From Paracnuella aquatica (GTDB taxonomy: Bacteria > Bacteroidota > Bacteroidia > Chitinophagales > Chitinophagaceae): DNA of 64,000 nucleotides. The notes under the pieces were generated by a model. That model saw nothing but the letters and a program-made list of their open reading frames with translations. It was not told the DNA's origin and ran no database searches. Positions within the stretch are counted from its first letter, which is position 1; every line of letters starts with the position of its first letter. The position numbers were made by a program, and so were the translations under genes. The stretch covers positions 744,001 to 808,000 of the forward strand of contig NZ_QOWJ01000001.1 of NCBI RefSeq assembly GCF_003332885.2. The letters are read 5' to 3'. Shown piece after piece: positions 51,953 through 61,142 of the stretch.

Positions 51953-52972
51953 TTAAACCAGCCTTTTGTTTACCGAAAAAGCGGCAACCGGGTTGTGGTG
52001 AAACAGTTGCTCCAACTGCTTTTCCGTAAAACCTGCTGTTTTCAATTTCGGAATTAGTTGCTGAAACAGGACGGTAAACGGCTGTTGTTTGCCGCCACCC
52101 TCCTTGCCTACTTCGTACCAACCCGCATCATGCGAAATAAGGATTTGCTGCATCAGTTTTTGTTGCTGCATCATTTTAATAATGGCCAAATATTCGTCCG
52201 CCGGTTGCCAGCCCAAACCGTCAAACGAAATCCAAGCTCCTTTTTTTGCCGCCTCGGTAAAGTAGGAATGGGTCTTTGCATTTTGCGCATGCACCCAAAT
52301 AAAAGCGGCAGCAGCAACGCCTTCGGCCTGCACAATATCCAGTTGTTCCAGCGCTGCCTGCCCGCTGCCGGTATGCGATGCGATGGTGAGCCCGGTAGCT
52401 TTGTGTGTCAACGCTGCTGCCCGCACTATTTTCTTATTGACCTCGGTAAGCGGGTGCCCATCCACACTGATTTTTATAAACCCGGGTTTGATGCCTGTGC
52501 CCTCAATGCCTTCGTCAAATTCGCGGATCCACGATGCAGCCAGTTGTTCGGCCGTCTGCTCAAAAGCATAAGGTGGGATAAACATATTATTCCGGGCGCT
52601 GTACAAACCCGTGTTGGTGATAATGGGCAATCCCACGGTTTGCGACAGGCGCTGCAGTAACTGTACGTCGCGGCCCAGGTATTGTGGCGTGCAATCGAAA
52701 AAAGCAGTACAGCCGGCCTTTTTTGCGTCAATTAAAAGTGGCAGCATCACGGCCGCCACCGCTTCCCTGTCGTACCGGTCGCGGCTCACTTTGTCGGCAC
52801 CAACAAAGTCTACCAATATATGTTCGTGTGGTAAAATGTAACCAAGGCCAGCAGTGTTCAGCGGGCCATTTACCGTCATAAACTGCCCATTTTTTGGCGC
52901 CGGCGCCCAGCGGGCAAAAGGCGTTGCCAATGCTACAAGTGCGGTTTGCTGCAAAAATTTTCGGCGGTGCAT
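51953..52972 (-). CDS. exported amidohydrolase, phosphotriesterase/lactonase family
   Basis: This 339-residue protein starts MHRRKFLQQTALVALATPFAR, a Tat-type signal with Arg3-Arg4. The metal-site pieces are LPHEHILVD (His49, His51), GFIKISVDG (bridging Lys), IASHTGSGQ and ISHDAGWYE. The TIM-barrel family includes phosphotriesterase-related proteins and lactonases; the natural substrate is not clear. The ATG at 52972 is chosen because it begins the signal. Confidence 0.9.
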   Translation of the reverse strand: MHRRKFLQQTALVALATPFARWAPAPKNGQFMTVNGPLNTAGLGYILPHEHILVDFVGADKVSRDRYDREAVAAVMLPLLIDAKKAGCTAFFDCTPQYLGRDVQLLQRLSQTVGLPIITNTGLYSARNNMFIPPYAFEQTAEQLAASWIREFDEGIEGTGIKPGFIKISVDGHPLTEVNKKIVRAAALTHKATGLTIASHTGSGQAALEQLDIVQAEGVAAAAFIWVHAQNAKTHSYFTEAAKKGAWISFDGLGWQPADEYLAIIKMMQQQKLMQQILISHDAGWYEVGKEGGGKQQPFTVLFQQLIPKLKTAGFTEKQLEQLFHHNPVAAFSVNKRLV

Positions 52973-53108
52973 GGTATTGGTTTGTTGGTAAATTATTAAG
53001 CTGCGGGTAACCTGTTCAAATACAGGCCCGACTAAATTAACCATTTCTTGGCCTCCCTTTTTCCCCCCTTCTTTACTATCTTCGCCGGCTCAAAATAGCT
53101 CATTGCAT

Positions 53109-54035
53109 ATGATCAGCAGAAGAAATATCAGGGTAAAAGTGATGCAGACCTTATATACTATTGATACCCTGGAACAGGAAGTAAAACCAGGCGAACCGGT
53201 AAAGTTGCTGCAAAAACATTTCGACGAATCGCGGAGTTTGCTGATCTACATGATCGAGTTTTTGAACCAGGTATTGTCGTACGCCGAAACCGACGCCCAC
53301 CACCGTGCTTCCAAGCATTTACCTACTGCACAGGATCTGAATGTAAATACGAAAATTGCCGGCAACGAACTGCTGTGGCGCATTAAAGAAGACACTTCAT
53401 TTACCGCGGCCCGCGACAGCGAAAAGCTGGTGCACCGCATTGATAAAGACCTGGTGCGCCGCATTTATGTGCAGCTCACCGAGTCGGCCGAATACAAAGC
53501 GTACATCGCTTCGCCGGAACGCAAAAAAGACGAGGAACGAGCCATTGTACATTTTGTGTGGGAGCAACTCATCCTGCCGAACGAAGCGTTCCTGGGCCAT
53601 ATTGAAGAACTGTACATGAACTGGGATGATGATGGTGAAATGGCCATCCAACTGTTTCAAATGTACCTGGCCAAACCCGGCACTTTTGATTTCCGCACTC
53701 TTATTTCTGCCGATAAATGGAGTTTTGCAAAAGGCCTGTTGCAAGCGGTTTTGGAAAAGGCGGAACACCTTGAAACTTTTATCCATCCACGGCTGCAGAA
53801 CTGGGATGCAGAGCGGATTGCCGTGCTTGACATGATCCTGATGAAGATGGGCGTTGCCGAATTTTTATATTTCGATACCATCCCGCCCAAGGTTACTATC
53901 AACGAATACATTGACCTGGCGAAAGAATACAGCACGGCCCAAAGCGGCCAGTTTGTGAACGGTATTTTGGATAACATTCATAAGGAGCTGGTGCAAACCG
54001 GCAAACTGCAGAAGACCGATTTCAGGAAAGCGTAG
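53109..54035 (+). CDS. nusB: transcription antitermination factor NusB, long form
   Basis: This 308-residue protein starts MISRRNIRVKVMQTLYTIDT (NusB fold N-terminus). It ends with LDMILMKMGVAEFL, VTINEYIDLAKEYSTAQSG and QFVNGILDNIHKE, the conserved RNA-binding/dimer region. The middle ~150 residues are an insertion typical of Bacteroidota NusB, so it is twice the usual length. It binds boxA with NusE (S10) in rRNA antitermination. The ATG at 53109 is used; the DUF1573-yajC-coaE genes follow. Confidence 0.93.
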   Translation: MISRRNIRVKVMQTLYTIDTLEQEVKPGEPVKLLQKHFDESRSLLIYMIEFLNQVLSYAETDAHHRASKHLPTAQDLNVNTKIAGNELLWRIKEDTSFTAARDSEKLVHRIDKDLVRRIYVQLTESAEYKAYIASPERKKDEERAIVHFVWEQLILPNEAFLGHIEELYMNWDDDGEMAIQLFQMYLAKPGTFDFRTLISADKWSFAKGLLQAVLEKAEHLETFIHPRLQNWDAERIAVLDMILMKMGVAEFLYFDTIPPKVTINEYIDLAKEYSTAQSGQFVNGILDNIHKELVQTGKLQKTDFRKA

Positions 54036-54224
54036 TCTGCAATTTGTGTGTTTGAAAAAATCCGAAAAGTTGGCAATCGAAATCCGAAACAGGATTGGCA
54101 TTTTGACTTTTTTAATTGTTGAATTTTGACTGCACCAGAGTTGGATATTATCAAAAATTGAAAAGCCGGTTGCGGCACAAACAACCCACAGCACATCGGC
54201 ATACGCATGTTTCCGCTATTCCTG

Positions 54225-54232
54225 TAATTTTG
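54225..54232 (+). promoter_or_regulatory. -7 element TAATTTTG for the DUF1573 lipoprotein
   Basis: Exact TAnnTTTG match 18 nt before the ATG at 54251. It rules out the long upstream frame open from 54116. Confidence 0.55.
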
Positions 54233-54250
54233 CACCGCAAACAAATGTTT

Positions 54251-54697
54251 ATGAAAAAAGTTTTTGCTATACTTTTTGCAGCAGCTGCACTGGCGGCCTG
54301 CAATCAAAATGATGCGAACACCACTGCGGCCACGGAGCCAATGAGCGAAGTGAACGCCATTGCCGACACTGCATCGTACACGGCCATTCAGTGGATCGAC
54401 TCCACCTACCAGGATTTGGGCAAAGTAAAAAAAGGCCAGGTGGTGGAAATTTCGTGGCGTTTTAAAAACGCCGGCGACAAACCGCTGGTGATCCAAAGTG
54501 TACGCCCCGGTTGCGGTTGCACCGTTGCCGAAAAACCCGAAGCGCCACTGGCTCCCGGTGAGGAAGGCGTGATCAAAGGAAAGTTTGACAGCAACAGCCA
54601 AAGCGAAGGCGAACACCGTAAAGCTATTTCGGTTGATGCCAACACCACCGGCACACCTTACCACCAACTCAACTTCCGCGTAGAAGTGGTAAAATAA
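54251..54697 (+). CDS. DUF1573 lipoprotein
   Basis: This 148-residue protein has a lipoprotein signal MKKVFAILFAAAALAAC (Cys17) and a DUF1573 immunoglobulin-like domain (about 60-148). The domain carries EISWRFKNAGDKPLVIQSV, RPGCGCTVAEKPEAPLAPG and the ending NFRVEVVK. Function is unknown; the domain occurs throughout Bacteroidota envelope proteins. The promoter element at 54225-54232 fixes the start; ATGs at 54245 and 54251 are both possible. yajC follows after 100 bp. Confidence 0.9.
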   Translation: MKKVFAILFAAAALAACNQNDANTTAATEPMSEVNAIADTASYTAIQWIDSTYQDLGKVKKGQVVEISWRFKNAGDKPLVIQSVRPGCGCTVAEKPEAPLAPGEEGVIKGKFDSNSQSEGEHRKAISVDANTTGTPYHQLNFRVEVVK

Positions 54698-54797
54698 AAG
54701 GCGGAAAACAAAACGCAATCAATAATGCTGATGCAGTTTTTGTTCTGCGTGTTAAGCTTTCACTTTTTTCAATTTCTTCAATTATTAATCACCTATA

Positions 54798-55127
54798 ATG
54801 AACATGTATCTTTTACAAGCTGCGCCGGGTGGCGGCGGTTTCCAGTTTATTTTTCTTGGACTGATGATCGTGGTATTCTGGCTGTTTTTTATCCGTCCGC
54901 AGGCTAAAAAACAAAAGCAGCAGAAAACATTTATCGAAAGCCTGCAGAAAGGCGATCGCGTGGTAACCATTGCCGGCATTCATGGCGTGGTAAACCGCGT
55001 AAACGAAGACGGCACCCTGCAACTGGAGATCAACCCGGGCTCTTACCTGAAAATCGAAAAATCGGCTATTTCCCTCGAATGGAGCAACCAGCTGAACAAA
55101 GCTGCGTTGGCCACCGATAAGAAATAA
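54798..55127 (+). CDS. yajC: preprotein translocase subunit YajC
   Basis: This 109-residue protein has one membrane segment (FIFLGLMIVVFWLFFIRPQAKKQKQ). A soluble part follows with GDRVVTIAGIHGVVNRVNEDGTLQLEI, the YajC signature. It is an accessory subunit of SecYEG with SecDF; the secDF gene lies 2.6 kb downstream. Length is standard. A nested hairpin at 55148-55190 terminates it. Confidence 0.96.
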   Translation: MNMYLLQAAPGGGGFQFIFLGLMIVVFWLFFIRPQAKKQKQQKTFIESLQKGDRVVTIAGIHGVVNRVNEDGTLQLEINPGSYLKIEKSAISLEWSNQLNKAALATDKK

Positions 55128-55147
55128 CCTCGAAATATTTTTGAATG

Positions 55148-55199
55148 AAATCCGAAGTCCAAAGCAGGTAGCTTTCTGGGTTTCGGATTTTTTATTTTG
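55148..55199 (+). terminator. terminator of yajC
   Basis: Outer stem AAATCCGAA / TTCGGATTT (55148-55156 with 55182-55190) holds an inner stem AAAGC / GCTTT (55161-55165 with 55171-55175). A T-rich tail follows. coaE starts 15 bp later. Confidence 0.75.
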
Positions 55200-55213
55200 T
55201 ACATTTTTTATTC

Positions 55214-55819
55214 ATGGCATTAAAAGTTGGACTGACCGGCGGCATTGGTTCGGGTAAAACCACGGTGGCGAAGATATTCGAAGTGCTGGGTGTGCCGGTG
55301 TATTATGCCGATGCAGCATCGAAGCGGTTGTACCACACCGATGCCGAATTAAGGGAAAATCTAAAGCTGCATTTTGGCGCAGACATATATGTTGAAGAAC
55401 AACTGGATCGCAAAAAGCTGGCAGCGATCGTGTTCTCCGATCCCACAAGATTGGAACTGCTGAACCGCTTAGTGCACCCGCCCACCATCCGCGATGCGGA
55501 ACAATGGATGGCGCGGCAAACCGCACCTTATTTTATTAAAGAAGCCGCGCTACTTTTTGAAAGCGGCTCCGCCGCCGGAATCGATCTGGTGATTGGTGTA
55601 AGCAGCCCAAAGACGTTACGGATGAAGCGGGTGATGGACCGCGATGGCGTTAGCCGCGAAGAAGTGGCGGCGCGCATGGCGCGGCAGATCGAGGAAAGTA
55701 TTAAAATGAAGTTGTGCGATTTTGTGTTGCAAAATGATGAACAGGCATTGCTTATTCCGCAGGTGTTGGAATTGCATGAAGTTTTGTTGCAGCGGGCGGC
55801 TGCAGTGCAATGGAAATAG
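55214..55819 (+). CDS. coaE: dephospho-CoA kinase
   Basis: This 201-residue P-loop kinase starts MALKVGLTGGIGSGKTTVAK (GxxGxGKT). It contains VYYADAASKRLYHTDAE, VHPPTIRDAEQWM, FIKEAALLFESG and KRVMDRDGVSREEVAARMARQ. It phosphorylates dephospho-CoA, the last step of CoA synthesis. Length is standard. It lies 86 bp after yajC. Confidence 0.96.
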   Translation: MALKVGLTGGIGSGKTTVAKIFEVLGVPVYYADAASKRLYHTDAELRENLKLHFGADIYVEEQLDRKKLAAIVFSDPTRLELLNRLVHPPTIRDAEQWMARQTAPYFIKEAALLFESGSAAGIDLVIGVSSPKTLRMKRVMDRDGVSREEVAARMARQIEESIKMKLCDFVLQNDEQALLIPQVLELHEVLLQRAAAVQWK

Positions 55820-55893
55820 CTTTTTTATAGAGGATTTTGCACAGCTGGTTTGACAGCAACATGCTATCAAGTAACATCTTTAAACCTTAGGGT

Positions 55894-55979
55894 TGTCATG
55901 CCGAACTTGTTTCGGCATCTCCTTCAATCTTCGAAGTTTCTGAATGTGCAGGGGATGCCGAAACAAGTTCGGCATGACA
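55894..55979. repeat. REP-like palindromic element, copy 2
   Basis: Same two outer arms as the element at 4438-4524 (TGTCATGCCGAAC ... GTTCGGCATGACA). Each arm folds into its own small hairpin. The middle segment differs after CTTC, so arms are conserved and the spacer is not. It sits between the ends of coaE and the aminotransferase gene. Confidence 0.9.
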
Positions 55980-56049
55980 TTTTCTCATTAACATGATTAC
56001 ACTTAGATAGCAAATCGCCGCATTCTTTTTTCGTCAGAAACTTTTTGAA

Positions 56050-56090
56050 TAAATAAAACGAAACAGGCGGTCTTTTGGAGACCGCCTGTT
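56050..56090 (-). terminator. terminator of the aminotransferase gene
   Basis: Perfect 12-bp stem AACAGGCGGTCT / AGACCGCCTGTT (56062-56073 with 56079-56090), 5-nt loop. A T-rich tail follows on the minus strand (TTTCGTTTTATTT). Confidence 0.82.
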
Positions 56091-56127
56091 CTTCTATGCA
56101 ATTAAGAAAATTAGCTCACTTCATCGC

Positions 56128-57321
56128 TTAGTTCAATTTTTCCAATGCTTCCTTAATTCGGGTGAGGCCCTTTTCAATGTTGGGCATGCTGTTGGCAAAA
56201 GAAAGACGAATGCACTCGGGGTTGCCAAATGCAGAACCGGTAACGGTGGAAACATGCGCCGTGTTCAGCAGGTACATGCACAGGTCATCGGCATTGGCAA
56301 TAACAGAACCGTCTGCCGCTTTTTTACCAAAAAACGCATCTACCCGCGGGAATGCGTAAAATGCGCCATCGGGCTCAGCCAGTTCCATACCTGCAATGCC
56401 CCGCAGCAGCTCTACCATGCGGGCACGACGGGCGGTAAATTGCTCGACCATTGCCACAGAAGCATCCAGCGGCGCAGTAAGCGCCGTGATGGTGGCACGC
56501 TGTGCTACCGAATTGGTGCCGCTGGTCATCTGGCCCTGGATTTTTTCGCAGGCCTTGGCTAAAGCTGCAGGTCCGGCAATATAACCGATACGCCAGCCGG
56601 TCATGGCAAAGCCTTTCGACAAACCATTTACAATCACAGTGCGGTCTTTCATGCCTTCCAGTGCAGCAATGCTTACCGGTTTTTCGCCATAAATAATGTA
56701 CTCGTAAATCTCATCAGAGATCACCACAACCGAGGGATGTTTACGAAATACTTCGGCCAGCCCTTCCAGTTCTTCTTTAGCATATACGGCGCCGCTGGGG
56801 TTGCAGGGCGATGAGAACATGAACGCTTTTGTTTTCGGCGTAATGGCAGCCTCGAGCTGCTCCGGGGTAATTTTATATCCGCAAGCCAGGTCGGTTTTAA
56901 TTTCCACCACCTTGCCTTGTGCCAATTGCACCAGCGCCGCGTAGGTAACCCAGTACGGTGTGGGGATAATTACTTCGTCACCTTGGTCTACTAAAGCCAA
57001 GATTACATTGGCCAGGCTTTGCTTAGCACCGGTTGAAACCACGATATTTTCGCAGGCATATTCCAGCCCGTTGTCGCGTTTCAGTTTGTGGCAAACGGCT
57101 TCCCGAACATCCACGTAGCCGGGCACCGGCGTGTAGTGGCTCCAGTTTTCATCAACGGCTTTTTTTGCAGCCTCCTTTATATGATCCGGAACGTCGAAAT
57201 CGGGTTCGCCTAAGCTAAGGTCAATTACATCGTGGCCCTGGGCACGCAGTTCGCGTCCAAGTTTGGCCATTTTCAAGGTTTCCGGCTCGCTGAATCGTTG
57301 TAGCCGCGCTGCTAATACCAT
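56128..57321 (-). CDS. PLP-dependent aminotransferase, aspartate aminotransferase type
   Basis: This 397-residue class I aminotransferase has LSLGEPDFDVPDHIKEAA, VVSTGAKQSLANV, SSPCNPSGAVYAKEEL, VVISDEIYEYIIYG and the PLP Lys in VNGLSKGFAMTGWRIGYI. It resembles the Ib-type AspC/AspB subgroup that uses aspartate and 2-oxoglutarate; prephenate aminotransferases also belong there. Length is standard. A near-match element TAAATTCG (57354-57347) lies upstream. Confidence 0.93.
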   Translation of the reverse strand: MVLAARLQRFSEPETLKMAKLGRELRAQGHDVIDLSLGEPDFDVPDHIKEAAKKAVDENWSHYTPVPGYVDVREAVCHKLKRDNGLEYACENIVVSTGAKQSLANVILALVDQGDEVIIPTPYWVTYAALVQLAQGKVVEIKTDLACGYKITPEQLEAAITPKTKAFMFSSPCNPSGAVYAKEELEGLAEVFRKHPSVVVISDEIYEYIIYGEKPVSIAALEGMKDRTVIVNGLSKGFAMTGWRIGYIAGPAALAKACEKIQGQMTSGTNSVAQRATITALTAPLDASVAMVEQFTARRARMVELLRGIAGMELAEPDGAFYAFPRVDAFFGKKAADGSVIANADDLCMYLLNTAHVSTVTGSAFGNPECIRLSFANSMPNIEKGLTRIKEALEKLN

Positions 57322-57738
57322 TGGAATTTCATTTTTAGAGTGCCCGCGAATTTAAGCACTTCCTACTTATTTTGAAATTTTTGCAGCAAATAGGTGCCCT
57401 ATATTTTGTTTATTAAAAAACAGGCTGTGTTTGTTGAACAAATAATAAAAATGAAAGTGGCAGGTGATTATAGAAGACGACCCGAGTTAAGGAAATCGTT
57501 GGATTGTAGAGATCTGCCGAAAGATGGGTGTATTAGTAAGCAAACTCATGTTTGTAGCTGAGGCAAAATAGCCCCTGCCAAAATAAAACACCTGTAATTA
57601 AATGCCGATATGGGCAAACACTTTATTTCCTGTTAAATGCTTGTTTCACGGCACTTTCAGCCGTTTTTTAGGGTGCATAATTAGCGTATGAATATAGACC
57701 GAAAAGGCTATATTTGCCCCTCGTTTAAAATTCCGTGT
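57322..57738. other. divergent intergenic region aminotransferase / secDF
   Basis: AT-rich. It contains the secDF promoter element at 57709-57716 and the aminotransferase near-match. No open frame or repeat that I can support. Confidence 0.5.
57709..57716 (+). promoter_or_regulatory. -7 element TATATTTG for secDF
   Basis: Exact TAnnTTTG match ending 22 nt before the ATG at 57739. It lies inside the longer frame from 57688, so that start is excluded. Confidence 0.6.
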
Positions 57739-60700
57739 ATGCAATTAAAAGGCCTGGTCCGTTTTTTCACCATTTTATTAATCCTGTATTCTATTTACGA
57801 GCTATCGTTTACATGGGTAGTACGTAGCCACGAAAAGAAGATGGAAGCACAAGCCAACAGCTATGTTTCCACCAACTACCCCAATGCTGATGCCATCACT
57901 AAAGAACTGCAGTACAAGGATCGCCTGAAGCGCCTCCTGGACAGCACCAAAGATGAAACGGTTCATTACGGCATACAGGGAGCCATTTCTTACCAGCAGG
58001 CAAAGGAAAACGAGCTGAACCTCGGCCTCGACCTGCAAGGCGGTATCAACGTAACCATGGAGGTGGAGCTTTCGGGCCTGCTGCGCTCCATGAGCAACAA
58101 CTCGAAAGATGCCAACTTTCTGAAAGCGCTGGATAACGCCAACAAGCGTAAAGCCAACTCCAACGCCGATTACGTAACGCTGTTTGTGGAGGAATACAAA
58201 AAGCTGGCGCCGAACAGTCGCCTTGCTTCCTTGTTTGCCAACACCAGCAACCCCGACATCAAGATCAATGACAGCGACGATAAGGTTGTTGGCGTGATCC
58301 GCGACGAAGCTTCGGAAGCATTTAACCGCACTTTCCGCGTATTGCGTACCCGGATTGACCAATTTGGCGTAGCACAACCCAACATTAACCCCGACCCGGC
58401 CCGCGGCATTATTACCGTAGAACTGCCCGGCGTTCAGGACCAGGAGCGTGTACGCAAATACCTGCAATCTTCGGCGAACCTGCAGTTCTGGGAAGTATAT
58501 AATATTTCGGAACTCGGCCAATCCATTGGTCGCGCAGATGAGGCGTTTAACGTAATTATGGGTGGAGAAGCAGCGGCAGATACTACAAAACCCGCTGTTG
58601 ACACCACCGCAACTACCGCCACTGCAACCCCTGATTCGGGTAATGCACGCCTTTCGGAAGAGCTGAGCAAAACCGGCACTACACCTGCTGCAAAAGCCAC
58701 CACCGACAGCGCCAGCCGCAAAACCCTGTGGCAGTACATTTCTTTCATGGTAAACCCGCAAACCGGGCAGGCTGTTGATAATGGCCAGATTGGCCTGGTT
58801 GCGATCCGTGATACCTCTATTGTTCGCCAATACCTTACCAACCCTGCAGTAGCGGCTAATTTCCCGGCCGATATCCAGTGGGCATATGGTATTCCGGAAA
58901 CACAGGAAAACAATAAGAAAGCAAACTTTGTTGCCCTTTATGGTTTGAAAACAAAAGGCATGGACAAAGCGCCGCTGGAAGGCGAGGCCGTAGTGGATGC
59001 CCGTTCGGATTTTAACCCCACCACAGGCCAGCCCGAGGTAACCATGAAAATGAACCCGGCAGGTGCCCGCACCTGGGCCAACATGACCCGCGCCAACAAA
59101 GGCAAATCCATCGCAATTGTCCTGGATAATATTGTTTACTCTGCTCCCCGTGTAAACGACGTGATCGAAGGCGGCAACTCTTCTATCTCGGGTTCATTTA
59201 CCCCTGAAGAAGCTACCGACCTTTCGAACATTTTGAAAGCAGGTAAACTGCCGGCTCCCGCTAAAATTGTTCAGGAGCAGGTGGTAGGTCCTACCCTCGG
59301 CGCCGATGCGATCCAGGGTGGTGTGCTGGCTTTCGGCATTTCGTTCCTCGTGATCTTTATCCTGATGCTGGTATATTATAATACCAGCGGCTGGGTGGCT
59401 AACATAGCCCTGGTCCTGAACCTGCTGTTTACCATTGGCGTATTAACCGGTCTGGGCGCTACTTTGACTGCCCCTGGTATCGCCGGTTTGGTGCTGACCA
59501 TTGGTATGGCGGTAGATACCAACGTACTGATTTACGAACGTATTAAAGAAGAACTGACGCGGGGCAAATCGTACCAGCAGGCCATCAACGACGGTTACCA
59601 CCGTTCGCTGCCGCCGGTACTCGATGGTCACATTACTACCTTATTGACTGCCATCATCCTGTTTTCGTTTGGTCTGGGCCCGGTAAAAGGTTTTGCTACC
59701 ACGCAGATCCTGGGTCTGTTGCTTTCCCTGTTCTGCGGTATTGCCGTTAGCCGTTGGATCAGCGACATTTTTACCAACAAAAAGCGCCACCTCGAATACT
59801 TCACTCCTATTTCACGCCGCATCTTCAAACATGCCAACTTCAAGTTTGTAGAAAAACGCAAGATCGCTTACATCATCTCCGTAGTGGTGCTGGTGCTGGG
59901 TATAGCTTCGATTTTCCACGGCTTTGACTATGGCGTGGAATTTAAAGGTGGCCGTTCGTTTATTGTAAAATTTGACCAGGCCGCCAACATCGAAGGCGTA
60001 CGCAATGACCTGGAACAGGCATTTGGCGAAAGCCCGGTGATCAAAACCATCGGCGGTGCCAACCAGCTCGATATCACCACTGCTTACCGCATCGATGATA
60101 ATGCTGATGGTGTAGACGAAGCAGTTGAAGCGAAGCTTTATGAAGGCCTGCGCAACCACGTAAAAGCACAAAACTTCCAGCAGTTCGACAACGACAACCT
60201 GCTGGGCCGCACCAAGGTATTGCCTACCATTTCAGATGACCTGGTAGCCGGTGCCAAATGGGCCACTTTCTGGTCGGTGCTGCTGATCTCGATTTACATT
60301 TTTGTGCGCTTCCGCGACTGGCGTTATTCGCTGGGTACCATCGTGGCCCTGCTGCACGACGTGTTGGTAACCCTCATCGTGTTCTCTTTTGCAAAGGACA
60401 TCGTGCCGTTCCCGCTGGAAATTGACCAGCACTTTATTGCGGCCATCCTCACCATCATTGGTTTCTCGATGAACGATACCGTTGTAATCTTCGACCGGAT
60501 TCGTGAATACAGCCGCCAAATGGTTGGTGCCAGCCGAGAGAACATCATCAACCGGGCCATCAACGATACCATGAGCCGCACCATCATGACGTCACTAACT
60601 GTGTTCCTCACCATCCTCATCCTGTTTTTGGTGGGCGGTGAAGTTACCCGCGGCTTTGCGTTTGCGATGCTGATTGGTGTGATCGTTGGTATTTACTCTT

Positions 60701-60816
60701 CCATCTTTGTTGCCGCACCTATCCTCGTTGACCTGGGTGGCAAAAAAATGTTGGGCGATGTAAAAGACCCTGCAGAGAAAGCACCGGCTCCTAAGCCTGC
60801 CGTTGCTAAGCACTAA
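57739..60816 (+). CDS. secDF: fused protein translocase subunit SecDF
   Basis: This 1025-residue protein starts MQLKGLVRFFTILLILYSIY. SecD part (about 1-640): first helix, large periplasmic domain with LNLGLDLQGGINVTMEVEL, an Ala/Thr/Asp-rich linker, then GPTLGADAIQGGVLAFGI and AVDTNVLIYERIKEEL. SecF part (about 690-1000): FHGFDYGVEFKGGRSF and GFSMNDTVVIFDRIRE. It uses the proton gradient to pull proteins through SecYEG. The start at 57688 is upstream of the promoter and rejected. Confidence 0.97.
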   Translation: MQLKGLVRFFTILLILYSIYELSFTWVVRSHEKKMEAQANSYVSTNYPNADAITKELQYKDRLKRLLDSTKDETVHYGIQGAISYQQAKENELNLGLDLQGGINVTMEVELSGLLRSMSNNSKDANFLKALDNANKRKANSNADYVTLFVEEYKKLAPNSRLASLFANTSNPDIKINDSDDKVVGVIRDEASEAFNRTFRVLRTRIDQFGVAQPNINPDPARGIITVELPGVQDQERVRKYLQSSANLQFWEVYNISELGQSIGRADEAFNVIMGGEAAADTTKPAVDTTATTATATPDSGNARLSEELSKTGTTPAAKATTDSASRKTLWQYISFMVNPQTGQAVDNGQIGLVAIRDTSIVRQYLTNPAVAANFPADIQWAYGIPETQENNKKANFVALYGLKTKGMDKAPLEGEAVVDARSDFNPTTGQPEVTMKMNPAGARTWANMTRANKGKSIAIVLDNIVYSAPRVNDVIEGGNSSISGSFTPEEATDLSNILKAGKLPAPAKIVQEQVVGPTLGADAIQGGVLAFGISFLVIFILMLVYYNTSGWVANIALVLNLLFTIGVLTGLGATLTAPGIAGLVLTIGMAVDTNVLIYERIKEELTRGKSYQQAINDGYHRSLPPVLDGHITTLLTAIILFSFGLGPVKGFATTQILGLLLSLFCGIAVSRWISDIFTNKKRHLEYFTPISRRIFKHANFKFVEKRKIAYIISVVVLVLGIASIFHGFDYGVEFKGGRSFIVKFDQAANIEGVRNDLEQAFGESPVIKTIGGANQLDITTAYRIDDNADGVDEAVEAKLYEGLRNHVKAQNFQQFDNDNLLGRTKVLPTISDDLVAGAKWATFWSVLLISIYIFVRFRDWRYSLGTIVALLHDVLVTLIVFSFAKDIVPFPLEIDQHFIAAILTIIGFSMNDTVVIFDRIREYSRQMVGASRENIINRAINDTMSRTIMTSLTVFLTILILFLVGGEVTRGFAFAMLIGVIVGIYSSIFVAAPILVDLGGKKMLGDVKDPAEKAPAPKPAVAKH

Positions 60817-61142
60817 ACAAAAAAACCTTCAGGTTCACTATAAATGCCCCTGCACCAGCAGGGGCATTTTGTTTTTAAAAATTGAAAATTGGTGACTGCT
60901 GCAGGCTTTGTTTTTTTTATTTTTGGAACAATCGCAAAAACGGGATGGGCTCCCGTTTTCAATAAACCCGGCGGCTGCGCTGCCGGTACAAGTCACCAAG
61001 CGCAATTTCAGGCAAATAGGCGATCGCTTTTTCGGTTGGCACACTAACGTTTGCTAGCCTTACGAAGAGGAATTTTCACGGAAACAGCATTAGGAACTGG
61101 CTGTGGGCACCGCACGGAGCACACGGCGGAAAAGATTGTAGT
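60817..61142. other. intergenic region secDF / antiporter
   Basis: Contains the secDF terminator at 60842-60875. In the rest I find no coding sequence, TAnnTTTG promoter or repeat. Confidence 0.45.
60842..60875 (+). terminator. terminator of secDF
   Basis: Perfect 11-bp stem AAATGCCCCTG / CAGGGGCATTT (60842-60852 with 60859-60869), 6-nt loop and T-run. Confidence 0.92.

Larger units (their letters stand above)
55820..56127. other. convergent intergenic region with REP-like element and terminator
   Basis: Holds the second REP-like copy (55894-55979) and the aminotransferase terminator (56062-56090). No gene seen. Confidence 0.6.

Noticed and set aside
57688-57738. Upstream ATG that would add 17 residues to SecDF
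   Set aside because: The promoter element TATATTTG lies at 57709-57716, so an ATG at 57688 would be upstream of the transcript start.
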